DNA of 51,323 nucleotides from Lysobacter sp. A03 (GTDB lineage Bacteria > Pseudomonadota > Gammaproteobacteria > Xanthomonadales > Xanthomonadaceae), in the NCBI RefSeq assembly GCF_000855665.1, contig NZ_JXSS01000076.1, positions 1 through 51,323 of the forward strand. Reading direction: 5' to 3'. This document shows, one piece after another, positions 1 to 8,462 of this stretch (position 1 is its first letter; every line of letters begins with the position of its first letter). Below the pieces are notes generated by a model. It was not told the origin of the DNA. It did not search any database and worked only from the letters and a program-made list of their open reading frames with translations. A program made the position numbers and the translations under genes.

Positions 1-165
1 GTCGGTGACAAAGCCCACGGCGATCACCGCCAGCACCGCCAGCACCAGCGCGGCCCGCAGGATGCGGATATCGCCCGCCCTGAGGTCGCGTCGCAGCTGG
101 CGCCACGCCAATGCGGTCACTTTGACTGCGCCGGCGAGAGGCCTCGCCGCCCGGGTGGCGCTCAT
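1..165 (-). CDS. ybbP: ABC transporter permease, YbbP/FtsX-like (N-terminal fragment)
   Basis: This is the first 55 codons of a gene running off the left edge of the window. The translation begins [10 protein letters not shown], has a basic amphipathic stretch (WRQLRRDLRAGDIRIL) and then enters a hydrophobic helix (AALVLAVLAVIAVGF). That is the usual start of the large FtsX-type permeases that pair with YbbA/LolD-like ATPases. The ATG overlaps the stop codon of the upstream ATPase gene in an ATGA, so the two are almost certainly translationally coupled. In E. coli, ybbA-ybbP sits divergent from tesA, and the same arrangement is seen here, which supports the name. The substrate of YbbAP-type transporters is not well defined; export or extraction of membrane-embedded hydrophobic molecules has been suggested for the family. 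Only the N-terminus is visible, so domain content downstream cannot be checked. Confidence 0.8.
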   Translation of the reverse strand, partial: MSATRAARPLAGAVKVTALAWRQLRRDLRAGDIRILRAALVLAVLAVIAVGFVTD

Positions 166-932
166 GCCGCCTGCGTCTCAGGTGCAACGAGCCGCCCGCC
201 ATCGAGGCGCAAGCGCCGTCCGCAGCGGTCGGCCAGATGGTCGTCGTGGGTGACCAACACCAGCGTCGTGCCGGCCTGGGCGTTGAGCTCGAACAGCAAT
301 TCGATGATCGCCTGACCCGTGCGGCTGTCGAGGTTGCCGGTCGGCTCGTCGGCAAACAGCAACGACGGCCGCGTGACGAATGCGCGCGCAAGGGCGACGC
401 GTTGCTGCTCCCCGCCTGACAGCTGGCGTGGGTAGTGGCCCAGGCGTGCGCCGAGGCCGACCTGCTCCAGGATCGCGCGCGCCGGGCCCTCCGCGTCGCG
501 GTCGCCGCGCAGTTCCAGCGGCAGCATCACGTTCTCCAGCGCGGTCAGCGAAGGCAGCAGCTGGAAGTTCTGGAACACAAAGCCGACCTTCTCGCCGCGC
601 ACCCGCGCCCGGCCGTCCTCGTCCAACGTCGACAGCGCCTCCCCGTCGAGCTCCACTTCGCCACTGCTGGGCGTGTCCAGGCCGGCCATCAGCGACAACA
701 GGGTGCTCTTGCCTGAGCCGGATGCGCCGACGATCGCAATCGCGTCGCCGGAGTCGATGGTGAAAGTGATGCCATCCAGAATGGTCAGCTCGCCGGTCGG
801 CAGCGCCACGCGCTTGCCCAGCCCGCGCACGCTCAGCGCCGCTGCTCGGGCTCCCGCATCGCCGCTATCAACAACGGTAGCGGGAGCGATTGTCGTCGCG
901 GTTTCATCGGCGGGCAGCGGGTGATCGGCCAT
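162..932 (-). CDS. ybbA: ABC transporter ATP-binding protein, YbbA/LolD-like
   Basis: A 256-residue ATPase subunit of a YbbAP/LolCDE/MacB-type ABC transporter; it powers the membrane permease encoded immediately downstream. The Walker A motif GASGSGKST is at about residues 69-77, followed by the Q-loop ([18 protein letters not shown]), the signature LSGGEQQR, Walker B (LLFADEPT) and the switch His (LVTHD). The frame stays open to 1181, but the start at 932 is preferred: it has a GGAG Shine-Dalgarno six bases upstream, and the protein then has family length plus a roughly 30-residue low-complexity N-terminus. The stop overlaps the permease start (ATGA). Divergent from the tesA-like gene, with a 62-bp shared upstream region. 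The ATPase call is secure; the subfamily rests on synteny. Confidence 0.9.
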   Translation of the reverse strand: MADHPLPADETATTIAPATVVDSGDAGARAAALSVRGLGKRVALPTGELTILDGITFTIDSGDAIAIVGASGSGKSTLLSLMAGLDTPSSGEVELDGEALSTLDEDGRARVRGEKVGFVFQNFQLLPSLTALENVMLPLELRGDRDAEGPARAILEQVGLGARLGHYPRQLSGGEQQRVALARAFVTRPSLLFADEPTGNLDSRTGQAIIELLFELNAQAGTTLVLVTHDDHLADRCGRRLRLDGGRLVAPETQAA

Positions 933-994
933 GATGGCTCCTGGGTCACGGCCGCGCAGTGCGGTTGGGCGACGTTTGTTCGGATGGGAGAGCG

Positions 995-1699
995 ATGGTG
1001 ACAGTACGCAGAACCGCGGCATCCGGTTCCATGACGCCACGATATGAGGCTGGTGGGCGACGCATTCAATCCAGTGCTGCCTGGGCGATGCTGCTGTTGA
1101 TCCTTGCCGTAGTGCTGACCACGTTCGCGCCAGCACGCGCCGCGGCTGCACAAAGGACTGTGCTGGTGATGGGCGACTCACTGTCCGCCGGCTATGGCAT
1201 GGCCGCCGAGCAGGGCTGGGTCGCGCTGACCGCGGATCGCATCGCGAAGGAGAAGCCGCGGTGGCGCGTGGTCAACGCCAGCATCAGTGGCGAAACCACC
1301 GCCGGCGGCCGCTCCCGGATCATCGATGCGGTGGTGCGTGAGCGCCCCGGCGTGGTGGTGATCGCGCTGGGCGCCAACGACGGCCTGCGCGGGCTGCCGA
1401 CGTCGCGCAGCGCGGACAACCTCGCCTACATGATCGGCGCGGCCCACGGCGTGGGCGCCAAGGTGCTGCTCATCGGCATGCAGATGCCGCCCAACCTGGG
1501 CGCCAGTTATACCCGCGCGTTCGAGCAGAACTACCGCACCCTGGCAGATCGGTTCGACGTTTCCCTGTTGCCGTTCCTGCTGCAGCCGATCGCCGCCGAT
1601 CGCGATGCCTACCAGGACGACAACCTGCACCCCACCGCCGCCGTGCAGCCGCAATTGCGCGACCACGTCTGGACGGCACTGGCACCGCTGCTGGACTAG
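995..1699 (+). CDS. tesA: Arylesterase / lysophospholipase, GDSL family (TesA-like)
   Basis: A periplasmic SGNH/GDSL hydrolase of 234 residues. Block I is GDSLSAGYG, with the nucleophile Ser at about residue 62; block III is ALGANDGL (G-x-N-D); block V is DNLHPT, giving the catalytic Asp and His. An N-terminal hydrophobic segment (AMLLLILAVVLTTFAPARA) ending in small residues is a Sec signal peptide, so the enzyme should be periplasmic. TesA-type enzymes hydrolyse thioesters, lysophospholipids and aryl esters. Start choice: the ATG at 995 has GGGAG upstream; an ORF start at 959 and an ATG at 1031 are alternatives that do not alter the mature protein. Divergent from ybbA-ybbP as in E. coli, an old conserved gene arrangement. 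Confidence 0.88.
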   Translation: MVTVRRTAASGSMTPRYEAGGRRIQSSAAWAMLLLILAVVLTTFAPARAAAAQRTVLVMGDSLSAGYGMAAEQGWVALTADRIAKEKPRWRVVNASISGETTAGGRSRIIDAVVRERPGVVVIALGANDGLRGLPTSRSADNLAYMIGAAHGVGAKVLLIGMQMPPNLGASYTRAFEQNYRTLADRFDVSLLPFLLQPIAADRDAYQDDNLHPTAAVQPQLRDHVWTALAPLLD

Positions 1700-1820
1700 C
1701 CGGGCTCCCCGCCCCCCAGCTGGAGGACCGCGACCGTGCCGCGCGGGCTGGAACGGCGGCTGCAGACCACCACTCGCGGTGCCGGTGTGATATTCCGCCT
1801 CACCGGGCGAATCACTTCCC

Positions 1821-2369
1821 ATGGACACGATGAGCGCACCCTCCGCGATGACCTCAGGCACCGGTGGCCCGCACGCCAGGCAGGCCGTGTTCACCGCGAT
1901 GCTGGAGCAGCACCGCGGCATCGTGCTCAAGATCGCCTACAGCTATTGCCGTGACACCGACGATCAGCGCGACCTGGTGCAGGACATCAGCATGCAACTG
2001 TGGCGCGCGTACCCGGCGTTCGATCCGGAACGGAGCCGGTTCTCCACCTGGATGTACGCGATCGCGCTGAACGTCGCGATCTCGCAGTTGCGCAGCAGCA
2101 GCCGGCGTCGACGTCAACACCTGCGTGTCGACGATGCCGCGATCGCGGCGGTTCCCGATCAGGCTGCGGCCTCTCCTGAAGACACCCTGGCCTTGCACAC
2201 GCTGCATGCGCTGATCCGGCGACTCGACCCGCTCAACCGCGCGCTGATGCTGTTGTATCTGGACGATCGCAGCCATCGCGACATTGCCGAGATCCTCGGC
2301 ATCACCCCGGGCAACGTGGCGACCAAGATCGGCCGCCTGAAACAGCGGATCCGCGAGCAGATCGCGTAA
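1821..2369 (+). CDS. ECF-family RNA polymerase sigma factor
   Basis: A 182-residue extracytoplasmic-function sigma factor. Region 2 is visible as the run from YCRDTDDQRDLVQDISMQLW to RFSTWMYAIALNVAIS. Region 4, with its helix-turn-helix, is visible as RRLDPLNRALMLLYLDD followed by HRDIAEILGITPGNVATKIG. The linker between them is short and alanine-rich, and there is no region 1.1 or 3, as expected for ECF factors. A second possible start lies three codons in; neither has a strong ribosome-binding site. A membrane protein gene starts 33 bases downstream with a good Shine-Dalgarno and is probably co-transcribed; it may be the partner that controls this factor. The two genes are unrelated in sequence to the second sigma/anti-sigma pair at 40.4-41.7 kb. 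The target promoters cannot be told from this window. Confidence 0.88.
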   Translation: MDTMSAPSAMTSGTGGPHARQAVFTAMLEQHRGIVLKIAYSYCRDTDDQRDLVQDISMQLWRAYPAFDPERSRFSTWMYAIALNVAISQLRSSSRRRRQHLRVDDAAIAAVPDQAAASPEDTLALHTLHALIRRLDPLNRALMLLYLDDRSHRDIAEILGITPGNVATKIGRLKQRIREQIA

Positions 2370-2402
2370 ACGGCGCACGCGCCCCACCCTCGGAGAAACC
2401 TT

Positions 2403-3059
2403 ATGGAACTCGATGACCTCAAGCAGGCGTGGCAATCACTGGATGCCCGGCTGCAGCAGCAAAATGCGCTGGGCACGCGTCTGCTCACGGAGCGCACGCT
2501 GGAGAAGGCGCGCAGGCACCTGCGTCCCCTGCAGTGGGGCCAGGTCGCGCAGATGCTGTTCGGACTCGCCTGTCTCGCGCTCGGCGTGACGGGCTGGAAC
2601 GGCTACCCGCCGCAGCCCGGGATGCTTGTCGCCGGGATCGTCCTGCATGCCTATGGCGTGGCGGTGATGATCAGCGGCGGCATCACCCTGGGCCTGATCG
2701 GCCAGATCGACTACGCCGCGCCCGTGCTGCATATCCAGAAACAGCTGGCCCGCCTGCGCCGCTTTCATGTGCTGAGCGGCGCGGTGGTCGGTCTGTCGTG
2801 GTGGGTGCTGTGGGTGCCGGTGGTGGTCCTGCTCGCCGGACTCGGAGGGCAGGCCCGCCCAGCGTGGTTCTACCCGTGGGAATACCTCAGCGTCGCCGCA
2901 GGCGTGGTTGGCCTGATCGCGACGATCTGGTTCCACAGATGGTCCCGGGGACCGGAACGTCCGCGCCTTGCGCGCTGGATGGAGAACAGCGCCACCGGTC
3001 AAAGCCTGCGTCAGGCGCAGGCACGCATTGATGAGATTGCCAGTTTCGAAGGCCCCTGA
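2403..3059 (+). CDS. Hypothetical membrane protein downstream of ECF sigma factor
   Basis: A 218-residue protein of no family I recognise with certainty. It begins with a charged, glutamine-rich cytoplasmic helix (MELDDLKQAWQSLDARLQQQ). About four hydrophobic segments follow, near residues 45-60 (MLFGLACLALGV), 70-100, 120-148 (GLSWWVLWVPVVVLLAG) and 160-180 (VAAGVVGLIATIWF). It ends in an amphipathic tail with alternating Gln/Arg/Ala. GGAG lies seven bases before the ATG. The 33-bp spacing to the sigma factor gene and the shared strand argue for one transcript. A soluble N-terminal helix ahead of several membrane spans would suit a membrane-bound anti-sigma factor, but no zinc motif or known anti-sigma signature is seen, so that role is inference only. 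Confidence 0.75.
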   Translation: MELDDLKQAWQSLDARLQQQNALGTRLLTERTLEKARRHLRPLQWGQVAQMLFGLACLALGVTGWNGYPPQPGMLVAGIVLHAYGVAVMISGGITLGLIGQIDYAAPVLHIQKQLARLRRFHVLSGAVVGLSWWVLWVPVVVLLAGLGGQARPAWFYPWEYLSVAAGVVGLIATIWFHRWSRGPERPRLARWMENSATGQSLRQAQARIDEIASFEGP

Positions 3060-3118
3060 GCGCAGTTGGCTCCGCGCGCGAATGACAGCCCATGGCTTGC
3101 ACCGGCCCGGCCATTCCC

Positions 3119-3877
3119 CTACCGAGGGGGCTGGCCGGTCAACACCGGATACGGATTGATCGCGGTGCCCTTCCACCACTGCCGCTCCTCACCCAGTTCG
3201 AAGATGCCGAAGTGCAGGTGCGGCGCGTCGTCGCTGGCATTGCCGGTGCTGCCCACGTAGCCGATCACGTCGCCCTGCTTCAGAGCCTGGCCTTCCTCAA
3301 GGTCGTCGGCGTAGCGGTCCAGGTGGGCGTAGTAGTAGGCGTAGCGGCCGCTGGGCTCGAACTGGTAGATGGTCAGTCCGCCGCGGTCGCTGTTGAACAG
3401 CTTCTCCACCTCACCGTCAGCGACGGCCAGCACCGGCGTTCCGCGCTTGGCCATGATGTCGATCGCCTCGTGGACCCGGCCGCTGCCACGCGCATCCTCA
3501 TAGGTGTTGCTCAGCTGCTTCGGGGTAACTCCGCGCACCGGCACGATCAAATCCAACTTGCCGGCAGCCGCGATGTCGGCGGTGCTGCGGGGCGCTGCTG
3601 GCTGGACCTTCGTACCGGCGTGGCCGATGTCGGCGTCCGGCAACACGCCCTCCGGCGCGACGCGCTTGGGGTCAACGCGGACCAGCTCGGGCTTCAGTGG
3701 CGTTTCCGTATGCGCCGGCGCGGCCAGCGGTTCCACCGGGATCGGCTCGCGGCGAATCTCCGCCAGCGCGGGCACCGGCGCCGCTGCCGGGGCAGGCGGG
3801 CGGCGACTCATCACGAAATAGACGATGTTCGCCCCGACCAGCGCGCCGGCCAGGAACAGCAACACGCCCCTCAACAT
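3119..3877 (-). CDS. M23-family metallopeptidase (LytM domain)
   Basis: A membrane-anchored peptidoglycan peptidase of 252 residues. It begins with a single hydrophobic helix (MLRGVLLFLAGALVGANIVY), then a proline/alanine-rich linker of about 90 residues, then the LytM domain in the C-terminal 130 residues. Zinc ligands are visible in HEAIDI (H-x3-D) and HLHFGIF (H-x-H). The core motif GTPVLAVADGEVEKLF and the YYYAHLDRY segment are typical of M23 enzymes. Both zinc motifs are complete, so it is probably active rather than an EnvC-like degenerate activator. The frame is open to 3934, but the ATG at 3877 starts just before the membrane helix and fits best. It is convergent with the sigma-factor operon and points away from the DNA-repair genes, so it is likely a single-gene unit. 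Confidence 0.88.
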   Translation of the reverse strand: MLRGVLLFLAGALVGANIVYFVMSRRPPAPAAAPVPALAEIRREPIPVEPLAAPAHTETPLKPELVRVDPKRVAPEGVLPDADIGHAGTKVQPAAPRSTADIAAAGKLDLIVPVRGVTPKQLSNTYEDARGSGRVHEAIDIMAKRGTPVLAVADGEVEKLFNSDRGGLTIYQFEPSGRYAYYYAHLDRYADDLEEGQALKQGDVIGYVGSTGNASDDAPHLHFGIFELGEERQWWKGTAINPYPVLTGQPPR

Positions 3878-4084
3878 ATGGCGCCTTGCGCAGCCGAAAC
3901 GCACGGGATCATTGCTGCACCATCCAGATACCACGCGATAGCGCGGGCGCGGACCTGGAATAACCTGAGATGGATGCCGTCATGTGGGAAGCCTCTTACG
4001 GAGTCCCCGTGATCGTCTCCGACGCAGCGGCGCGACTGTGTGAACGGCGGCTCGGGATGGACAAACAACGGATCGAGAACCCGA

Positions 4085-6607
4085 TCACGACCAGTCCACC
4101 AGTGACTGCTTTATCGCGTCGTTCCAGCCTTGCCACGGATCGCTGCCCAGACTGGATGCGCGCCGCAGTGCGCGCGCGAGCGGATAGTCCGCTCCGGAAT
4201 CCGTGCGGCCCAGCTCGCTCCAGCGCAGCGGCACCGCCACCGGTGCGCCCGCACGCGCGCGCAGCGACCAGCTGGCGACGCTGGTAGCGCCGCGGCTGTT
4301 GCGCAACCAGTCGATGAAGACCACGCCATCGCGCAAGGCCTTGGACGCGGTGGCGACATAGCGCTCCGGCGCGCTGCTGGCCATCGCGTCCGCGAAGCCC
4401 TCGCTGAAGGTCTTGGCCTGCCTCCAGCCCGGTCCGGGGGCGATGGGAACCACGACGTGCAGTCCTTTGCCGCCGGTCAGGCGCACGAAGGACTGCATTC
4501 CCAGCTCCTCAAGCCGGTCTCGCACGTCACGCGCGGCGGCGATGACCGCCTTCCAGACCACGCCGTCGCCGGGATCGAGGTCGAACACCAGCCGGTCGGG
4601 ATGCTCCAGGTCATCACCGCATGCCCCCCATGGGTGGAGTTCCAGCGTGCCCATCTGGACCAGGCCCAGCAGCCCGGCGACATCGCGAACCACCATGTAA
4701 TCGGACCTGCCACCGTCCTTGGCGCGGACCGATATCGCATGCACGCTTTCGCCGAATGCCTCGGCGTGGTGCTTCTGGAAAAAGCACTCGCCGGCGATCC
4801 CGTCGGGACAACGCAGCAAGGAGAGCGGTCGATCGGCCACCTCGGGCAACAACCAGTTGGCGATGGCGGTGTAGTAGTCGGCGACCTCCTGTTTGGTGAT
4901 ACCGGCATCGGGATACACCACCCGGCCCGGGCTGCTGATCACGGCCATGTTGGGGTTCTCCTTCTTCGTCTGCGAACGGGAGGTTGCGGGGGCCGCGGAA
5001 CCGACTTCGTCTGCGCTCTTGTCGCCGCGCAGGCGCTGGTAGCTGGCCTGGCGCAGCAGCCCTTCCTTGCCCCAACCACGGAAGGCGACCTCGACCACGA
5101 GCTCCGGCTTCACCCAAATCGCGTTTCCTATCGGGAAGGCGACGTGGGCCGGCAGCGGCACGGTCGGCTGCTTGCGCACCATCGGCTTCAGCCGCGCTGC
5201 CAGCGCACGCAGGTTGGCGTCGTCAAAACCGGTGCCGACCCGCCCCACGTAGACCAGCTCGCCCTCGCGGCGGGTGGCCAGCAGCAAGGACGCGAATCCG
5301 ATCCGTGAGCGCTGCGGCGGCATGAAGCCGACCACGACAAACTCGTCGCTCTGGGCGTGCTTGGTCTTCAGCCAGCTGTGCGAGCGCCCCGGCGTGTAGC
5401 GGGCATCCGCCGCCTTGCTGATGATCCCCTCCATCCCCTGGGTGCGGCTTGCTGCGAAGACCTCGGCGCCGTGGCCAGTGACATGTTCGCTGTAGAGCAG
5501 CGGCCCCGGCGTTCCAGCCGCGTCCAGCAGTTCGGCCAGCAAGGCCTTGCGCTTATCCAGCCGGGTGGCGGTGAGGTCGATGCCGGCCAGGGTCGGCAGA
5601 TCAAACACGACGTAGCGCAGCTCGCCCCGCGCGGTTCCCTTGAGCGTGTGCTGCAGCGTGCTGAAGCTGTCATGGCCCTTCGCATCCAGCGCGATCAATT
5701 CCCCGTCCAGGCTGGCCGAGTCGACGCCCAGATGCTCCAGCGCCTCAACGATGACCGGGTGCTCGCCGGTCCAGTCCAAGCCGTTGCGCGAGCGCAGCTG
5801 GACGTGGCCTTCGTCGATCGTCGCCAGCAGACGATATCCGTCCCATTTGAGCTCGTGCATCCAATCGTCACCATCCGGCGGTGCGGCCTGGAGCGTGGCC
5901 AGCTGCGGGGCGATCTCCGTGCCGTCCCTCAAAGGTTTGGCACCATCAAGCAAGCGGGCGCGCGCCTTCCAGTCCAGCCGGCCTTTCGCTTTACGGGGCT
6001 TGGACGCCTTGGCGGCCGATCCAGGTTGGGCGGGTCGCGGTCGCCTGGTTTGCCTGCCCGACTTTTTGCCCGGGAGAACCGGTGCACCGGCCCCGTCCGC
6101 GAGCAGGTCATCGGCCTCCAGGTTGGCGGCAAACGCGTCATCGCGCTTCAGCAGCAGCCACTGCGGCTTGCTGGCCCGTTTGGCGGTGCGGATCAGCTTC
6201 CAGCCACCACGGAGCTTCTCGCCCTCAAGCACGAAATCCAGCTTGCCTTTGGCCAGTGCTTCCAGCGGGTCGCCGTCGCAGGCCCAGACCCCGTGGTCGA
6301 AGATCTGCACGTGCCCGGCGCCGTAATTCCCGGCCGGAATATCCCCGGCAAAGTCCGCGTAGTCGAGCGGATGGTCCTCCACCTCAACCGCCAGGCGCTT
6401 CTCACCGACACGCAGTGAGGGACCTTTTGGCACCGCCCAGCTTTTCAGCACGCCATCGGCTTCCAGGCGGAAGTCGTAATGGCGCGCGCGGGCATGGTGC
6501 AACTGGACCACGAAGATGGGGCGCTGCCCGGTTTTCCCCCGGGCCCCGTCATCAGGCTCGGGGGTGTCGCCGAAGCGACGCTTGCGGGCGTATTCCTTGA
6601 GTCCCAC
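4085..6607 (-). CDS. ligD: ATP-dependent DNA ligase D, multidomain NHEJ enzyme
   Basis: A complete three-domain LigD of 840 residues for bacterial non-homologous end joining. Order: an N-terminal 3'-phosphoesterase domain at about 30-190 with HHARARHYDFRLE (residues 37-49); a basic linker at about 180-215; the ATP-dependent ligase domain at about 225-545, with the adenylated lysine in KWDGYR (Lys254) and LDGELIALD; then the archaeo-eukaryotic-primase-type polymerase domain at about 560-840, with metal-binding DLDPGDG. This PE-LIG-POL order is the Pseudomonas type, different from Mycobacterium. It lies eight bases downstream of ku on the same strand, so the pair forms an operon. Ku binds broken ends and recruits LigD, which trims, fills in and seals them. 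All key catalytic motifs are present and the gene is intact. Confidence 0.97.
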   Translation of the reverse strand: MGLKEYARKRRFGDTPEPDDGARGKTGQRPIFVVQLHHARARHYDFRLEADGVLKSWAVPKGPSLRVGEKRLAVEVEDHPLDYADFAGDIPAGNYGAGHVQIFDHGVWACDGDPLEALAKGKLDFVLEGEKLRGGWKLIRTAKRASKPQWLLLKRDDAFAANLEADDLLADGAGAPVLPGKKSGRQTRRPRPAQPGSAAKASKPRKAKGRLDWKARARLLDGAKPLRDGTEIAPQLATLQAAPPDGDDWMHELKWDGYRLLATIDEGHVQLRSRNGLDWTGEHPVIVEALEHLGVDSASLDGELIALDAKGHDSFSTLQHTLKGTARGELRYVVFDLPTLAGIDLTATRLDKRKALLAELLDAAGTPGPLLYSEHVTGHGAEVFAASRTQGMEGIISKAADARYTPGRSHSWLKTKHAQSDEFVVVGFMPPQRSRIGFASLLLATRREGELVYVGRVGTGFDDANLRALAARLKPMVRKQPTVPLPAHVAFPIGNAIWVKPELVVEVAFRGWGKEGLLRQASYQRLRGDKSADEVGSAAPATSRSQTKKENPNMAVISSPGRVVYPDAGITKQEVADYYTAIANWLLPEVADRPLSLLRCPDGIAGECFFQKHHAEAFGESVHAISVRAKDGGRSDYMVVRDVAGLLGLVQMGTLELHPWGACGDDLEHPDRLVFDLDPGDGVVWKAVIAAARDVRDRLEELGMQSFVRLTGGKGLHVVVPIAPGPGWRQAKTFSEGFADAMASSAPERYVATASKALRDGVVFIDWLRNSRGATSVASWSLRARAGAPVAVPLRWSELGRTDSGADYPLARALRRASSLGSDPWQGWNDAIKQSLVDWS

Positions 6608-6615
6608 AGGCTGGC

Positions 6616-7695
6616 TCAGGCCACGTTACGGCGCTTGACGGCGCCCTTGGCGGTGCTCTTGGCGATGCTCCTGGACCCCTCGGCGCCCTTGGCTTTTGCC
6701 GCCGCGCCCTTCGACTTGCCGGAGGCGGATTTCTTTGCTTTGGGCGACTTGGCGCTGGATGCCTTCGTCTTCGCGTCCGAGCCGGCTTCGGTCTTTTTCG
6801 TTTTTCCGGCAGGCGACTTCGCCGCAGGCTTCTTCTTCGCCGCGGCCGCTTTCCTGGCGGACTTTGATGTCGCGGTTTTCTCTGCCGCCGGGGTTCGCTG
6901 TTTGCGCTCGATGCTCTTCTGCAGCAGTGACATGAAGTCGACCACGTTGGTCGCGGCATCCTCGCCGACCTGCGGCTCTTCCTCCGGTCGCTCGACCACC
7001 TTTTGGTCCTTCACCCGCTTGGCGATCACGTCGTGCAGGCGTTGCCGGAACTCGTCGTGGTATTCCTCCGGATCCCAGTCACCCGACATCGCCTCGATCA
7101 ACTGCTCGGAAATCTTCTGCTCCTTGGCTGTGATGCGGTAGTCCTCCGGCTTGCCTTCGGGGATCCGATATTCGTCGATGTCCACCAGCTCCTGCGGAAA
7201 ACGCATCATCAGCAGCAGCAGCGCATCGCTGTGCGGAATCACCGCGCACAGGCTCTCACGGGTGCGGATGACCACGCGTGCAACACCAATGCGCCCGGTC
7301 GCGTTGAGCGCCTCGCGCAGGAGCACGTAGCCCTTCTCGGCTTTCTTGGCCGGCACGAGCACGTAGGGCTTCTCGAAGTAGCGCGGATCGATCTGGCTGG
7401 CCTCGATGAACGACTCGACCTCGATCGCGTCATGGCTCTCCGGCGCTGCCGAGCGGATGTCCTCGGGCTCGAGCACGACGTAACTGCCCTTGTCGTATTC
7501 GAACGCCTTGACGATGTCCTTCCAAGCCACCTCCTCACCCGTCGAGGAATTGACCCGCTCATAGCGGATCGGGGTCTGGTCGCGCGAATCGAGCATGCGC
7601 AGGGAGATGTCGGTGCGGCGCTCACCGGCCATCAGCGACACGGGGATGTTCAACAGACCGAAGGACAACGTGCCGGTCCAGATCGGGCGGGCCAT
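6616..7695 (-). CDS. ku: Non-homologous end joining protein Ku
   Basis: Bacterial Ku homodimer subunit, 359 residues. It starts MARPIWTGTLSFGLLNIPV, the hallmark opening of the family, and runs through the ring-forming core to about residue 265 (YHDEFRQRLHDVIAKRVK is near its end). The remaining ~90 residues are a low-complexity tail made almost only of Lys, Ala, Ser, Pro and Thr, with AAAKKKPAAKSPAGKTKK and similar runs, resembling histone H1 tails. In other bacteria such basic Ku tails bind DNA and help Ku thread inwards and recruit LigD. AGGAG lies six bases before the ATG. ligD follows after eight bases. The core is ordinary; the tail is longer than in many Ku proteins of 270-300 residues. 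Confidence 0.97.
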   Translation of the reverse strand: MARPIWTGTLSFGLLNIPVSLMAGERRTDISLRMLDSRDQTPIRYERVNSSTGEEVAWKDIVKAFEYDKGSYVVLEPEDIRSAAPESHDAIEVESFIEASQIDPRYFEKPYVLVPAKKAEKGYVLLREALNATGRIGVARVVIRTRESLCAVIPHSDALLLLMMRFPQELVDIDEYRIPEGKPEDYRITAKEQKISEQLIEAMSGDWDPEEYHDEFRQRLHDVIAKRVKDQKVVERPEEEPQVGEDAATNVVDFMSLLQKSIERKQRTPAAEKTATSKSARKAAAAKKKPAAKSPAGKTKKTEAGSDAKTKASSAKSPKAKKSASGKSKGAAAKAKGAEGSRSIAKSTAKGAVKRRNVA

Positions 7696-7829
7696 GGGCG
7701 ACTCCTGCCTGGCTGAGGATGGGTACCAGCCAGTATTGGCACGCCGCGGTGATGCAGGCGTGGAGTCGTTTCACCGCCCATTACCGCGCCCGCGGTTAGC
7801 GTCGAGGGCAGATCCCGATGGAGTCAGCC

Positions 7830-8156
7830 ATGTCCCGCAAAATAGAGCATGTCCACACCGATCCCGCTGCCATTGCTCGGATCCAGGAGCGTATCGAGCA
7901 GCTGCCCGGCGGCGCCCACGTCAGCCTTTTGATGGAGGATGGAGAGGAGATCGAAGGGATTGTCGTGGTGCGGCCTTCCGCGCAACTGTTCTTTGGCCCC
8001 GATGGCACGGAAGGCACCAACGCGAGGGTCCGACTTTCCCAGCCGGCGATGTACCAGCCCGAAAGCGTGGCCAACACCGACGTCTGGCTGGACCGGATCG
8101 TGCTGGTCCGGCGACTGGATCCCGAACCGCAGCCGCTTCCCGCGCCGGGCCACTGA
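7830..8156 (+). CDS. DUF3247-like small Sm-fold protein
   Basis: A 108-residue protein starting MSRKIEHVHTDPAAI. It has an N-terminal helix, then a beta-rich core (AHVSLLMEDGEEIEGIVVVRPS, which resembles an Sm1 strand-turn-strand), then QLFFGPDGTEGTNARVRL and a WLDRIVLVRRL strand. This matches my memory of DUF3247, a Xanthomonas family with a crystal structure described as a variant Sm-like fold; the assignment is from pattern memory and was not searched. Sm-like folds suggest RNA or protein binding, but I know of no proven function. The ATG at 7830 is chosen over 7818 because GGAG lies six bases upstream. It is divergent from ku-ligD with a 134-bp shared upstream region and is probably monocistronic. 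Confidence 0.75.
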   Translation: MSRKIEHVHTDPAAIARIQERIEQLPGGAHVSLLMEDGEEIEGIVVVRPSAQLFFGPDGTEGTNARVRLSQPAMYQPESVANTDVWLDRIVLVRRLDPEPQPLPAPGH

Positions 8157-8180
8157 GCCCGGGAGTCAATCTGCAGGCAA

Positions 8181-8205
8181 AAAGAAACCCGGCCGAAGCC
8201 GGGTT
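8181..8205 (-). terminator. Rho-independent terminator of the cold-shock gene
   Basis: A perfect 8-bp stem (AACCCGGC with GCCGGGTT, 8186-8193 and 8198-8205) closes a CGAA loop. Read on the minus strand it is followed by TTTCTTTTT, a good U-tract. It lies about 47 bases after the cold-shock gene stop codon at 8253. Confidence 0.8.
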
Positions 8206-8252
8206 CCTCTGTATCTCGTGCGATCGCCGAAGCGACCGCAGTTGATTGGTGC

Positions 8253-8462
8253 TTAGACGGCTTCTACCGCGTCAGCCTGCAGGCCCTTCTGGCCCTGGGT
8301 GACGGTGAAGCTGACCTTCTGGCCTTCCTGCAGGGACTTGAAGCCCTGACCCTGGATAGCGCGGAAGTGAACGAACACGTCCTCGCCATTCTCACGGGAG
8401 ATGAAGCCGAAGCCCTTTGCATCGTTGAACCACTTGACGGTACCGGTTTCGCGGTCAGACAT
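8253..8462 (-). CDS. cspA: Cold-shock protein, CspA family
   Basis: A 69-residue single cold-shock domain protein, [20 protein letters not shown] onwards. RNP1 is KGFGFI and RNP2 is VFVHF; both nucleic-acid-binding motifs are intact. CspA-type proteins bind single-stranded RNA/DNA, melt RNA secondary structure and help translation at low temperature or in stress. The in-frame start at 8501 is rejected because the ATG at 8462 has AAGGAG seven bases upstream and gives the normal family length. A strong terminator follows. The leader upstream holds a small hairpin (8496-8509); cold-shock genes often have long regulatory leaders, but whether this copy is cold-inducible cannot be seen. Confidence 0.95.
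   Translation of the reverse strand: MSDRETGTVKWFNDAKGFGFISRENGEDVFVHFRAIQGQGFKSLQEGQKVSFTVTQGQKGLQADAVEAV

Noticed and set aside
3970-4287. A 105-codon plus-strand frame starting in the gap between the M23 gene and ligD
   Set aside because: Its first half looks fairly protein-like, but the rest overlaps the essential 3' end of ligD antisense and becomes low-complexity; no ribosome-binding site.
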